64,000 bases of DNA from assembly GCF_045291395.1 (NCBI RefSeq), contig NZ_CP152342.1:434001-498000 (forward strand), written 5' to 3'. The stretch comes from MR-S7 sp000400995. Lineage in GTDB: Bacteria; Pseudomonadota; Gammaproteobacteria; Burkholderiales; Burkholderiaceae_C. The position numbers and the translations under genes are program-made. Below are positions 41,500 to 49,121 of the stretch, one piece after another. Under the pieces are notes generated by a model. It was not told the origin of the DNA. It saw nothing but the letters and a program-made list of their open reading frames with translations, and ran no database searches. Position 1 is the stretch's first letter, and the number at the start of each line of letters is the position of its first letter.

Positions 41500-42563
41500 A
41501 TGCGCCCGTTCACTCCATTCTTGGTGGCGCTGGTCACCTTTGTCGCTTACGCTGGCTCGGGCCATGCCCAGACTCTTTATGAAGAGAGTTTCGACAATGA
41601 CTGCATTGCTAGTACCCCCAGACCCGTTCCCGCTCCGCTGACGACACACAATGTCGATGGCCGCATGCCGGATGCCCAAGTCGCTTATGTCAATAACGCC
41701 TGGATCGTCCGCGAAGACTTCAACTTCAACGTCAGTAATTGCGCCGCGTTCAGTACGTCCTACTACAACCCTGTAGGCGCTGCGGACGATTGGCTGGTCC
41801 TTCCGCCCATCACTGCTGCCGCGAACACGCAACTTTCCTGGAAGGCCGTGACCTACGATCCGGCCTACCCAGACGGATACGAAGTTCGCATCTCGACTGG
41901 TGGCAGCGCTCCTGCGGATTTCACATCCTTGCTCCATACCGTCCCCCAGGAGGCAAGCACCTGGACCACGCGTCAACTGTCCCTGGGTGCATTTGCCGGG
42001 CAAACTGTGCGCGTCGCGTTCCGCAACGCCTCCAATGACAAGTTCCTGCTTCTATTGGACGACCTGCTGATCCAGAACGTTGGACCGGGAGTCTGCGGCA
42101 CCTCGCACGGAGGATTGTTTTCCGCGCCCCCTGCGGCCAATTTGTGCTCAGCAGGGACTGCATCTGCCGTCACCGCTGGCCCCTCAACCTACACGTGGGC
42201 ATGTAGCGGGACCGGCGGAGGAGCCAATGCCAGCTGCTCTGCCAACTTGGGACACGATCTCACCTCAAGCGTAGTCCCCCCAGTGGGGGCACCGTCAACT
42301 GCACCGCGAACATCGTGGTCGATGGAGGTGCCTCCACCTGCACCGCTACCGCGAATGCGGGTTTCGTCTTCAGCGGCTGGAGCGGCGACTGCAACGGGGC
42401 AACGTGCAACTTGGCGGCAGTGACGAGTCCTATGGCGGTAACCGCCAATTTCACCGCCCAGGCACAGGCCGTCAGCATCCCTACCTTGTCCCAATGGGGT
42501 CTGATCGTCATGTCCTGCCTCGTCGCGATGTTGGGCATCGCATGCGTGCAGCGCAGGAGTTGA
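41500..42563 (+). pseudogene. IPTL-CTERM sorted surface protein, frameshifted
   Basis: From ATG at 41500: signal peptide (MRPFTPFLVALVTFVAYAGS, cleaved near GHAQ), choice-of-anchor J-type domain (YEESFDNDC, DDWLVLPPITAAANTQLSW, to about residue 205) and a Cys-rich linker. A one-base loss near 42270 (AGCGTAGTCCCCCC) moves the frame. The continuing frame encodes an InlB-B-type repeat (VNCTANIVVDGGASTCTATA, GFVFSGWSGDCNGATCN) and the sorting signal VSIPTLSQWGLIVMSCLVAM with basic end QRRS. The reading downstream of the shift is too well conserved for old decay, so a recent mutation, phase switching or sequencing error are all possible. Confidence 0.85.
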
Positions 42564-42791
42564 GGCTGCCCAGCGCCATTTTGGCGGAGCGGTGGCAGCA
42601 AACGGAGCCATCCCGAAGAATGCGATCGCACCGTATTTATCCGAACATTCCCGTGCCTGCACACCTTGATGTCGTAAAGGGATCAGTACCGCGGAGTGCC
42701 TCCGCGCGTCTCATTGGACGCCTATAGGACAGAGTGTGGAGTGACTCCGCACCAGCTTGAATAGCCTGAGGGTTCCTGCTGCCTCAGCGGT

Positions 42792-44000
42792 TTAGTGAGT
42801 TGGCCCCACGAAGCCCGCCCATTCCTCCATCATTTGCCGCCGCTTCTCCAACGCATCCCCACGTCGATAGGCTGCCTCCACCTTGCTCTCGAGCGTGTGG
42901 GCCAATGCCTGCTCCGCCAGCTCACGCGGGTAATGGGTCTTCTCCCCGGCCCAGTCCCGGAATGTCGAGCGAAACCCGTGGGGTACGGCGTCCACCTTCA
43001 TGCGGCGCATCACCGCTGTCATGGTCATGTCGGACAACGGCTGCCCCTTGGTGCCCGGAAAGAGCAACGGGGTGCTTTCGAGGCGTGGGAGTTGGCGCAG
43101 CAGGTCCAGTGCGGCCGAGGAAAGGGGAACGCGGTGTTCGTTGCCGGCCTTCATGCGCTCCGCAGGAACGGTCCAGACGCCCGTGCGCTCGTCGATTTCG
43201 TCCCAGGTGGCCCCTCGCACCTCGCCTGACCGCGCTGCCGTGAGGATGACGAATTCCAGGGCCCTGGCGGCAAGGCCTTCGCGCAGGCGCAGCTCGCGCA
43301 TGAAGCCGGGCATGTCATCGACGGGGACTGCCCGGTGGTGTTCGACCTTCTGGATCTTGGAGGGTGCAGCCAGCACCTTGTCCAGGTGGCCTTTCCAGCG
43401 CGCCGGGTTCTCGCCTGTGCGGTACTTGCGCACGGTGGCCCAGTCCAGCACGGATTCGATGCGGCCCCGCAGGCGGCTCGCGGTTTCGTTCTTGGTGCTC
43501 CAGATGGGCTCCAGACAGGCCAGGACGTGAGGCAGGTCGATCGAGGCGACGCTGAGGTGGCCCATGTGCGGCAGAACGTAGGTCTGCAGGGTGTTTTCCC
43601 ACTGCTGCCGGTGCTTGGGGTTGCTCCATTCCGCGGACTTGGCGCGCAGGAATTCCTCGGTGCACCATTGGAAGGTCTTGTCGGCCGCGACCTGGGCAGC
43701 CAGGGCCATGCGCTGCTGCTTGCGCGGAGCGGTCGGATCCTTGCCCTCGCGCAGTCCGTCATGGATGTCCCGCGCCTTGTCGCGGGCCTCGGACAGGCCC
43801 ACAGCGGGGTAGGCGCCGATGCCAATGTCCCGGCGCTTGTCTCCGACCTGGACCCTCAGCACCCAGCCCCGGTGGCCTGCGCTCACCCGCAAGTGCAGGC
43901 CGGGCACACCGCCGACAGCGTGCCTTCCTTCCGTCTTGATCGCTGCGACAGCGCGCTCCGACAACTGCTTGGCCACCTTGGGCATGGGACTCTCCGCCAT
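42792..44000 (-). CDS. P4-type tyrosine recombinase (integrase)
   Basis: About 402 residues. The N-terminal DUF4102 arm-binding domain is EGRHAVGGVPGLHLRVS and KRRDIGIGAYPAVGLSEARD, then the core-binding domain (120-215) and the catalytic domain. The active site shows Arg in TAARSGEVRGATW, HGFRSTFRDWA, an Ala-His in LAHTLESK and Tyr in AAYRRGDAL. Starts at 44000 and 43985 both have ribosome sites; the ATG at 44015 does not. It inserts islands at tRNA 3' ends. Its promoter end points to the possible att site at 44140-44164. Confidence 0.95.
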   Translation of the reverse strand: MAESPMPKVAKQLSERAVAAIKTEGRHAVGGVPGLHLRVSAGHRGWVLRVQVGDKRRDIGIGAYPAVGLSEARDKARDIHDGLREGKDPTAPRKQQRMALAAQVAADKTFQWCTEEFLRAKSAEWSNPKHRQQWENTLQTYVLPHMGHLSVASIDLPHVLACLEPIWSTKNETASRLRGRIESVLDWATVRKYRTGENPARWKGHLDKVLAAPSKIQKVEHHRAVPVDDMPGFMRELRLREGLAARALEFVILTAARSGEVRGATWDEIDERTGVWTVPAERMKAGNEHRVPLSSAALDLLRQLPRLESTPLLFPGTKGQPLSDMTMTAVMRRMKVDAVPHGFRSTFRDWAGEKTHYPRELAEQALAHTLESKVEAAYRRGDALEKRRQMMEEWAGFVGPTH

Positions 44001-44089
44001 AAATTCCTGTCCCACATTGTGCCCACAAAAAACATTGGCTGTGGCTGAATTTGGCTAAACCTTGCTGGACAAGATAAGTAGAAAATATC

Positions 44090-44116
44090 ATTTAAAATCA
44101 ACATGTTGTTTTAAAT
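44090..44116. promoter_or_regulatory. Large AT-rich palindrome upstream of the integrase
   Basis: ATTTAAAA and TTTTAAAT flank CAACATGTTG, giving a 27-base near-perfect palindrome with one bulged T, 90 bases upstream of the integrase start. It may be an operator or an accessory recombination site. Confidence 0.55.
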
Positions 44117-44139
44117 ATCTGGATGGTATTGGACGTAAA

Positions 44140-44164
44140 ATTGGCGGAGACCCTCTCCGCCAAT
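44140..44164 (+). repeat. Perfect hairpin, possible tRNA 3'-end attachment core
   Basis: ATTGGCGGAGA (44140-44150) and TCTCCGCCAAT (44154-44164) pair around CCC. The right arm with its neighbours, CCCTCTCCGCCA, resembles the 3' end of a tRNA-Ser gene, and a terminator follows nine bases later. This would fit the outer attachment site of the island served by the adjacent integrase. No tRNA body is present. Confidence 0.4.
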
Positions 44165-44172
44165 ACTGTAAG

Positions 44173-44204
44173 GGCCTGATGCTGAACAGCATCAGGCCTT
44201 TTTC
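44173..44204 (+). terminator. Strong Rho-independent terminator without an upstream gene
   Basis: GGCCTGATGCTG (44173-44184) and CAGCATCAGGCC (44187-44198) form a perfect 12-base stem with an AA loop, followed by TTTTT. No open frame on the plus strand precedes it, so it terminates either a small RNA starting downstream of the integrase promoter or the displaced tRNA gene. Confidence 0.9.
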
Positions 44205-44311
44205 TTTGGCCTTAGTGATGGGCGGCTGGCGCCGCCGTCCTACAGACGCCTCTTGCGGGGCGCGCAAAGTCGAGGCATCCGTCTTCACTTTGATCCACCA
44301 TGGAGTGCCCT

Positions 44312-44449
44312 ATGGCGACCCCCCAAGACCCCAAGGAGCATCCGCTGCACACCGTGCCGGATGAATTGCCACGCCCCCCAGGCGACCTGCCGCCGGCGCC
44401 GCCGCCTGGCCAGCCCAGCGAGGGCATCCCGCAAAACATTCCGGGCTGA
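44312..44449 (+). CDS. Small proline-rich protein (45 aa)
   Basis: The frame MATPQDPKEHPLHTVPDELP continues with runs of Pro (RPPGDLPPAPPPGQPSEG) and ends IPQNIPG. GGAG lies 11 bases upstream of 44312; a start at 44300 in the same frame is possible. About a third of residues are Pro, so it is disordered. Its end (EGIPQNIPG) resembles the end of the next small protein (PNPPQSIPE), suggesting a family of short disordered proteins. Function unknown. Confidence 0.55.
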   Translation: MATPQDPKEHPLHTVPDELPRPPGDLPPAPPPGQPSEGIPQNIPG

Positions 44450-44557
44450 TGCTTTCCTACCCTTTTGTCGGAGCGGACTGACCGGCGCCAGGAGCGGCAC
44501 GTCTTCCAATGGGTTTGCAGGCAATTCGCCTGTGTTCAAGTCCACAAGGAGATCGCC

Positions 44558-44725
44558 ATGCCGCAGCAAGACACGCACCCGCAAACCCAGCCACAGCCGG
44601 GCCAGAATCCCGAGCGCAATCCCAAGGACGACAATCGGGGCCGCTCGCAAACCAGCGAGGTCAACCAGGGAAATGCGCAGGTGAACAATGTGGAGCCCAA
44701 TCCACCGCAGAGCATTCCCGAATAG
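44558..44725 (+). CDS. Small hydrophilic disordered protein (55 aa)
   Basis: MPQQDTHPQTQPQPGQNPER continues with polar residues (Gln, Asn, Pro, Asp) and ends EPNPPQSIPE. It follows the very good ribosome site CACAAGGAGATCGCC. No hydrophobic core, so it should be unstructured, like stress-related hydrophilins. A short GC hairpin (AGCCCGCCTCGTGCGGGCT, 44731-44749) follows the stop and ends TTCTCT, a probable terminator. Confidence 0.65.
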   Translation: MPQQDTHPQTQPQPGQNPERNPKDDNRGRSQTSEVNQGNAQVNNVEPNPPQSIPE

Positions 44726-44791
44726 CGCAGCAAGCCCGCCTCGTGCGGGCTCTTCTCTGTCCTGGTGGATACCGGGCGTGGAGGTCACAAC

Positions 44792-45058
44792 ATGGGCATC
44801 GTCGTGTATTGGCAGGAAGCACCGGGCATGCCGGCGATGGAGGCATTCACTCCCAACCAGCTCGCCCAGGCCCTGAAGTTCTGTGAAGCCAAGCGCCAGG
44901 CAGGCAAGAACCATGTCTGCATCTCGAGCGAACTGGAGCAGAGCGTGGGCCGGGCAGGGGTGAACGCGGTGGAGGCCCGGAGCCTGCCCGACGGCAGTCC
45001 GTATGAATGGACGAAGGCGCATCGGGGCGCGGGGCCGGAGCGCGGCACGGGAGCTTGA
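44792..45058 (+). CDS. Hypothetical protein (88 aa)
   Basis: MGIVVYWQEAPGMPAMEAFT, then QLAQALKFCEAKRQAGKNHV and ISSELEQSVGRAGVNAVEAR. A small alpha-beta protein with a central helix and an exposed basic C-terminus; residues 1-75 look folded. GGAGG precedes the start. I recognise it as a kind of protein seen next to other small genes of this group but know no function. No signal peptide or membrane helix. Confidence 0.7.
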   Translation: MGIVVYWQEAPGMPAMEAFTPNQLAQALKFCEAKRQAGKNHVCISSELEQSVGRAGVNAVEARSLPDGSPYEWTKAHRGAGPERGTGA

Positions 45059-45156
45059 AAAGCGCATGGCCCGGTGAACACTTCAAGCGGCTGTCTTACG
45101 AGAACGCCAGCCGGTCCCGATATGGTGGAGAGGGTCCACCCTCCTTGGAGAGCGCC

Positions 45157-45291
45157 ATGCAGAAAGCCAAGACATCCTCCGGCCAAGTGCCCCATTCGTC
45201 GGGGCGCAACCAGTTCGCCACTGCCAAGACCCTGACCATCCTGGTGATCGCCGTCGTGTTGGCGATGCTGTTCCTGTGGGCTCCCTGGTAG
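45157..45291 (+). CDS. Small single-pass membrane protein (44 aa)
   Basis: MQKAKTSSGQVPHSSGRNQF is polar and basic, followed by one hydrophobic helix, LTILVIAVVLAMLFLWAPW (about residues 26-44), at the very C-terminus. The start follows CTTGGAGAGCGCC. Tail-anchored topology with the N-terminus in the cytoplasm is expected. Function unknown. The 240 bases from here to the LigD stop hold no gene. Confidence 0.65.
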   Translation: MQKAKTSSGQVPHSSGRNQFATAKTLTILVIAVVLAMLFLWAPW

Positions 45292-45529
45292 CTGCCGGGA
45301 TTTTTCGCCCCTGCACAGAGCGGCTTGTCCGACACACAGCGGCGAGTGGCGTTCTACCCAGCAAACCGGAGGCCCCGAAGGCGACGGCACGACCCGGCAA
45401 TCGGAAGTGCAAAGAGGCGATACGCCCACGGCCCCAGGCCGCGAGGGCATGGGTGCTCCGGCTGGAACTGCACCAGGCACGCGCTAGCGGGGCGTCCAGG
45501 CCGGCTAACGGCGGTCGCGATTGGCCTCG

Positions 45530-47994
45530 TCAGCCTTCCGGCCGATGCCCGAGCGCCTGCATGGCCGGCGCGAGCGATACTGCCTCCGCTTCATAGCCCT
45601 GCCAGGGACCGTTGCCGGCAGGCAGCCGCTTGCCCACGTTCTGCACGGTCCAGTGGGCAGAGCTGGTGAGCATGTCCAGCTCGGACCAGGCCACAGGCAC
45701 CGACACTCCCATGCCCGGCCGCGCCCGGGCCGTCCAGGCGCTTGCGGTCGTCGCGCCGAAGCCGTTGCGCAGGTAGTCCACGAAAATCTTGCCCACCCGG
45801 TTCCTGGGACCGCTCTTGGCCACGAAGCGCTGCGGTATGGCCGATGCGAGGTGCTGCACCACGGCTTGGCTGAAACCCTTCACCGTGTCCCAGCCATGCA
45901 GACGCTTGATGGGCACGACGATGTGCAACCCCTTGCCGCCGCTGGTCTTCAGCCAGGGCGAGAGGCCGAGCTCGGTAAGCAGGACACGCACCAGCGTGGC
46001 AGCTTCCTGCACGTGCTCCCAGGGCACGCCCTCGCCGGGGTCGAGGTCGAAGGTCATGCGGTCCGGCCGGTCGATCCGGTCCTTGCGGGCATTCCAGGTG
46101 TGGAATTCCACGGTGTTCATCTGCGCCGCCGACGCCAGGCCTTGCGGCGTTGCCACTTCCAGCAGGGGCGGATGGCCGGGGTACAGATGTTCTGCGAGCG
46201 CCCGGACGCCCTTCATCTGCGCGGTGTCCAGGTGCTTCTGGAAGAACAAGGGGCCTTCCACGCCTTCGGGCGCCCGCACCAGAGAAACGGGCCGGCCCTG
46301 GAGATGGGGCAGCAGCAGCGGCGCAACCGTCGCGTAGTAGCGCACCAGGTCCATCTTGGTTACGCCACTGAGGGTATCGATGACCCGCTGAGGGTTCGAG
46401 ATTTTCACCGGGCCTTCCGCCGCCTTCTTGGGTGGGGCGGACGCCAGCCGCTGGGGCTGCTCCCGGATGATCGCCAGCGCGGGCTTGTCCTCGCGCAGGC
46501 AGCGGAAGACGGCGTGGCGCACCTTGCCTTCCTTCGTCCACCCGGCAAAGGACACCTCGGCCACGAGCCGGGGCTCCACCCAGTGGGCCTTGCGGCCCAG
46601 GGCGGGGGGCAGGCGGAAAGGCGCTTCCTCGGCCCGCAGCGTTTGCAGCTTGCGCAGCAGTTCCGCCAGCACATGCTCGCTGAATCCGGAGCCGACATTG
46701 CCGGCATGGCGCAGCACGCCCTTCGCGTCATGGACGCCCAGCAGCAGCGAGCCGAAGCCTGTGCGCGAGCCTTGCGGGTCGGTGTAGCCGCCGATGACGA
46801 ACTCCTGGCGGTGGCTGCACTTGAGCTTGATCCAGTCGGTGCTGCGGTGGGAGGTATATGCACTGTTCTTGCGCTTGCCGATGACGCCCTCGAAGCCCAG
46901 CCGGCAGGCGGAAAGCATCAGCGCATCCGGCTGGGCCTCGAAGGCTTCGCTGAAACGCACCTCGTCCGTTGTTGCGCCCCCGATGGCCGCCTGGAGCATC
47001 TCCCGCCGCTCGACGAGGGGCAGTGCGCGCAGGTCCCGTCCGTCCGCATAGGGCAGGTCGAAGGCATAGAAGACGAGGTTGGCGGTCGAGCGCTGGTCGA
47101 AGGCGTTCTGCAATGCCTGGAAATCGGGGATGCCCTTGCTGTCGAGCACCAGCACCTCCCCGTCGATCCAGCCCGAACGCAGCGGCAGTGCGGCCATGGC
47201 CCGGGCAATGGCAGGCATGCGTGAAGTCCAGTCGTTGCCGTTGCGGGTGACGAGGCGCACCTGGCCGGAGGCGATATGCGCCAGCACGCGGTAGCCGTCG
47301 AACTTCAGCTCCCATACCCATTGCTCCGCGTCGTGCGGCGGCGCTTCCACGAGGGTGGCCAGCTGGGGCGCAAGCGTGGGGGAAGGCGTGCCCGCGGCGG
47401 CCCCTTCGCAGGTACATCGGCTTGCGGGGCCGGGACGGCCAGCGGCGGGGCTAACGCGACGCTGTCGGGCAGGGCCTGCACCACGTCGAATTCGCTGGCA
47501 GGGCGCTCCAAACCGTCGCGCTCCTTGATGAACAGCCAGGCGGGCTGCTTCTCGTCGCCCCGGCCGTGCATCCGCACCAGGGTCCAGCGCCCCTGCAGCT
47601 TGTGTCCATGGAGCGTGAATTTCAGCCTGCCCTGGCGATAGCCTTCCTCCGGATCGCCGATGGGCACCCAATATCCCCGATCCCAGATGATGACGCGCCC
47701 GGCGCCGTACTGTTTGGCCGGGATCTGGCCCTCGAAGTCGTTGTACGAGAGCGGATGGTCTTCCACCTGCACGGCCATGCGCTTGTCGGCAGGGTCGTAG
47801 CTGGGCCCCTTGGGCACCGCCCAGCTCTTCATGGCACGGCCGATTTCAAGGCGCAGGTCATAGTGCAGCCGGCTGGCCCAATGCTTTTGGATCACGTACT
47901 GCAAGGCGTCCCCGCCCGGCTGGCCTCCCTGCGCAGGTTCGGGCGTGACGGTGAAGTCGCGCTTCTTCCTGTAGGGCGCCAGGGTGTCTTTCAT
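45530..47994 (-). pseudogene. ligD: ATP-dependent DNA ligase D, frameshifted
   Basis: Read from 47994, the first frame carries the 3'-phosphoesterase domain (YVIQKHWASRLHYDLRLEIG, RVIIWDRGYW; residues 1-165). A one-base loss near 47400 (AAGGGGCCGCCGCG) moves the homology. The next frame carries the ligase domain with the nucleotidyl Lys in WELKFDGYRV, then the primase-polymerase domain (FDLDPGEGVPWEHV, GGKGLHIVVPI) to 45530. Joined length is about 821 residues in PE-Lig-Pol order, as in Pseudomonas. It repairs double-strand breaks with Ku, encoded 12 bases upstream. Since all domains are otherwise intact, a consensus error is a real alternative; otherwise the strain has lost end joining by LigD. 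Confidence 0.9.
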
Positions 47995-48006
47995 GGGCCT
48001 GTCTCC

Positions 48007-48999
48007 TCAAGGGGCCGCGCGGCGGCGCGCTGTCTGCTGGGCCTCCTTGGCCGAAGCGCTCTTGCGCGGCGAGGTCTTGGCAGCAGGCTTGGAGGCAGGC
48101 TTTTGCGGCGCCGCAGACTTGGCTGCGGGCGGCGCAGGCGCTGCTTTTGCGCGCGTGGGGCGGGGCGGGGGCTTGCCGGCCAGGCTGCGCTTGAGCAGCG
48201 CGGTGAGATCCAGCACCTCCGCGCCTGCGGGTGCCCGTTCGGTCTCCGCCACCTTGGCCACCTGGGTGATCTCTCCCGCAGTGGCCTTGGTCTCGACGAG
48301 CTTGTGGATCTCTTCGGCGAACGAATTGCGGAACTGGTCCGCGTTCCAGGTCTGCGTCATGTCGTCGATCAACTGCATCGCCATCGCCAGCTCCGCTTCC
48401 TTGATCCCGGCCGCCTTGGTGTCCTGCGGGGGAAGATCGAGCTGCTCGAACGAGCGGATCTCGCCGCCCCAACGCAGCAGGTTCAGGATGAGCGCGCGGC
48501 CGCAGGGGATGAGCACCGCCAGGTGCTGCTTGGACTGGATCACCACCTTCGCGATCCCCACCTTGTTGCTCTTGCGCAGGGCTTCCCGCAGCAGGGCATA
48601 GACCTTTTCGCCGCGCTTGAGCGGTGCGGTGTAGTAGGGGCGCTCGAGGTACACGAACGGGATTTCATCCGCGTCGATGAAGGTTTCGATCTCGATGGTC
48701 TGCGTGGTCTTGGGAAAGGCTGCGGCAATCTCCTCCGGGGAGAGCACGACATACCGACCCTCCTCGAACGCGACGCCGCGGACGATGTCTGCGGCCGCCA
48801 CTTCCTTGCCCGTGGCCTTGTTCACCCGCTTGTAGCCCACGGGCTCCATGGACCGTTTGTCGAGCCAGTCGAAATCGATCCCTGAATTGGCCGTGGCGGA
48901 GTACAGGCCCACCGGGATGTGCACGAGCCCGAAACTGATCGCCCCCTTCCACAGGGTGCGGGTCGATGTGGGGGCCTTGCCCTTGTCAGCAGCAGCCAT
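48007..48999 (-). CDS. ku: Ku homodimeric DNA end-binding protein
   Basis: 330 residues. The Ku core (residues 15-270) begins RTLWKGAISFGLVHIPVGLY and includes GIDFDWLDKRSMEPVGYKRV and LERPYYTAPLKRGEKVYALL. The remaining 60 residues are an Ala/Lys/Pro/Arg-rich tail (SAAPQKPASKPAAKTSPRKS), similar to the basic tails that help bacterial Ku to slide past the end and recruit LigD. It leads a two-gene operon with ligD. The homodimer rings DNA ends for non-homologous end joining. Confidence 0.97.
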   Translation of the reverse strand: MAAADKGKAPTSTRTLWKGAISFGLVHIPVGLYSATANSGIDFDWLDKRSMEPVGYKRVNKATGKEVAAADIVRGVAFEEGRYVVLSPEEIAAAFPKTTQTIEIETFIDADEIPFVYLERPYYTAPLKRGEKVYALLREALRKSNKVGIAKVVIQSKQHLAVLIPCGRALILNLLRWGGEIRSFEQLDLPPQDTKAAGIKEAELAMAMQLIDDMTQTWNADQFRNSFAEEIHKLVETKATAGEITQVAKVAETERAPAGAEVLDLTALLKRSLAGKPPPRPTRAKAAPAPPAAKSAAPQKPASKPAAKTSPRKSASAKEAQQTARRRAAP

Positions 49000-49121
49000 G
49001 TGTACGCTCTCGCTTCATCGCAAGGAACGCCTTGGGCCCGAGCGCAAGGCGCAGAGGTGCCTATGCTGGCTTTCGGGGCGGCCGGTGGATGTAGGAGGGA
49101 GGCGCCAATTGGGCCTGGCGC

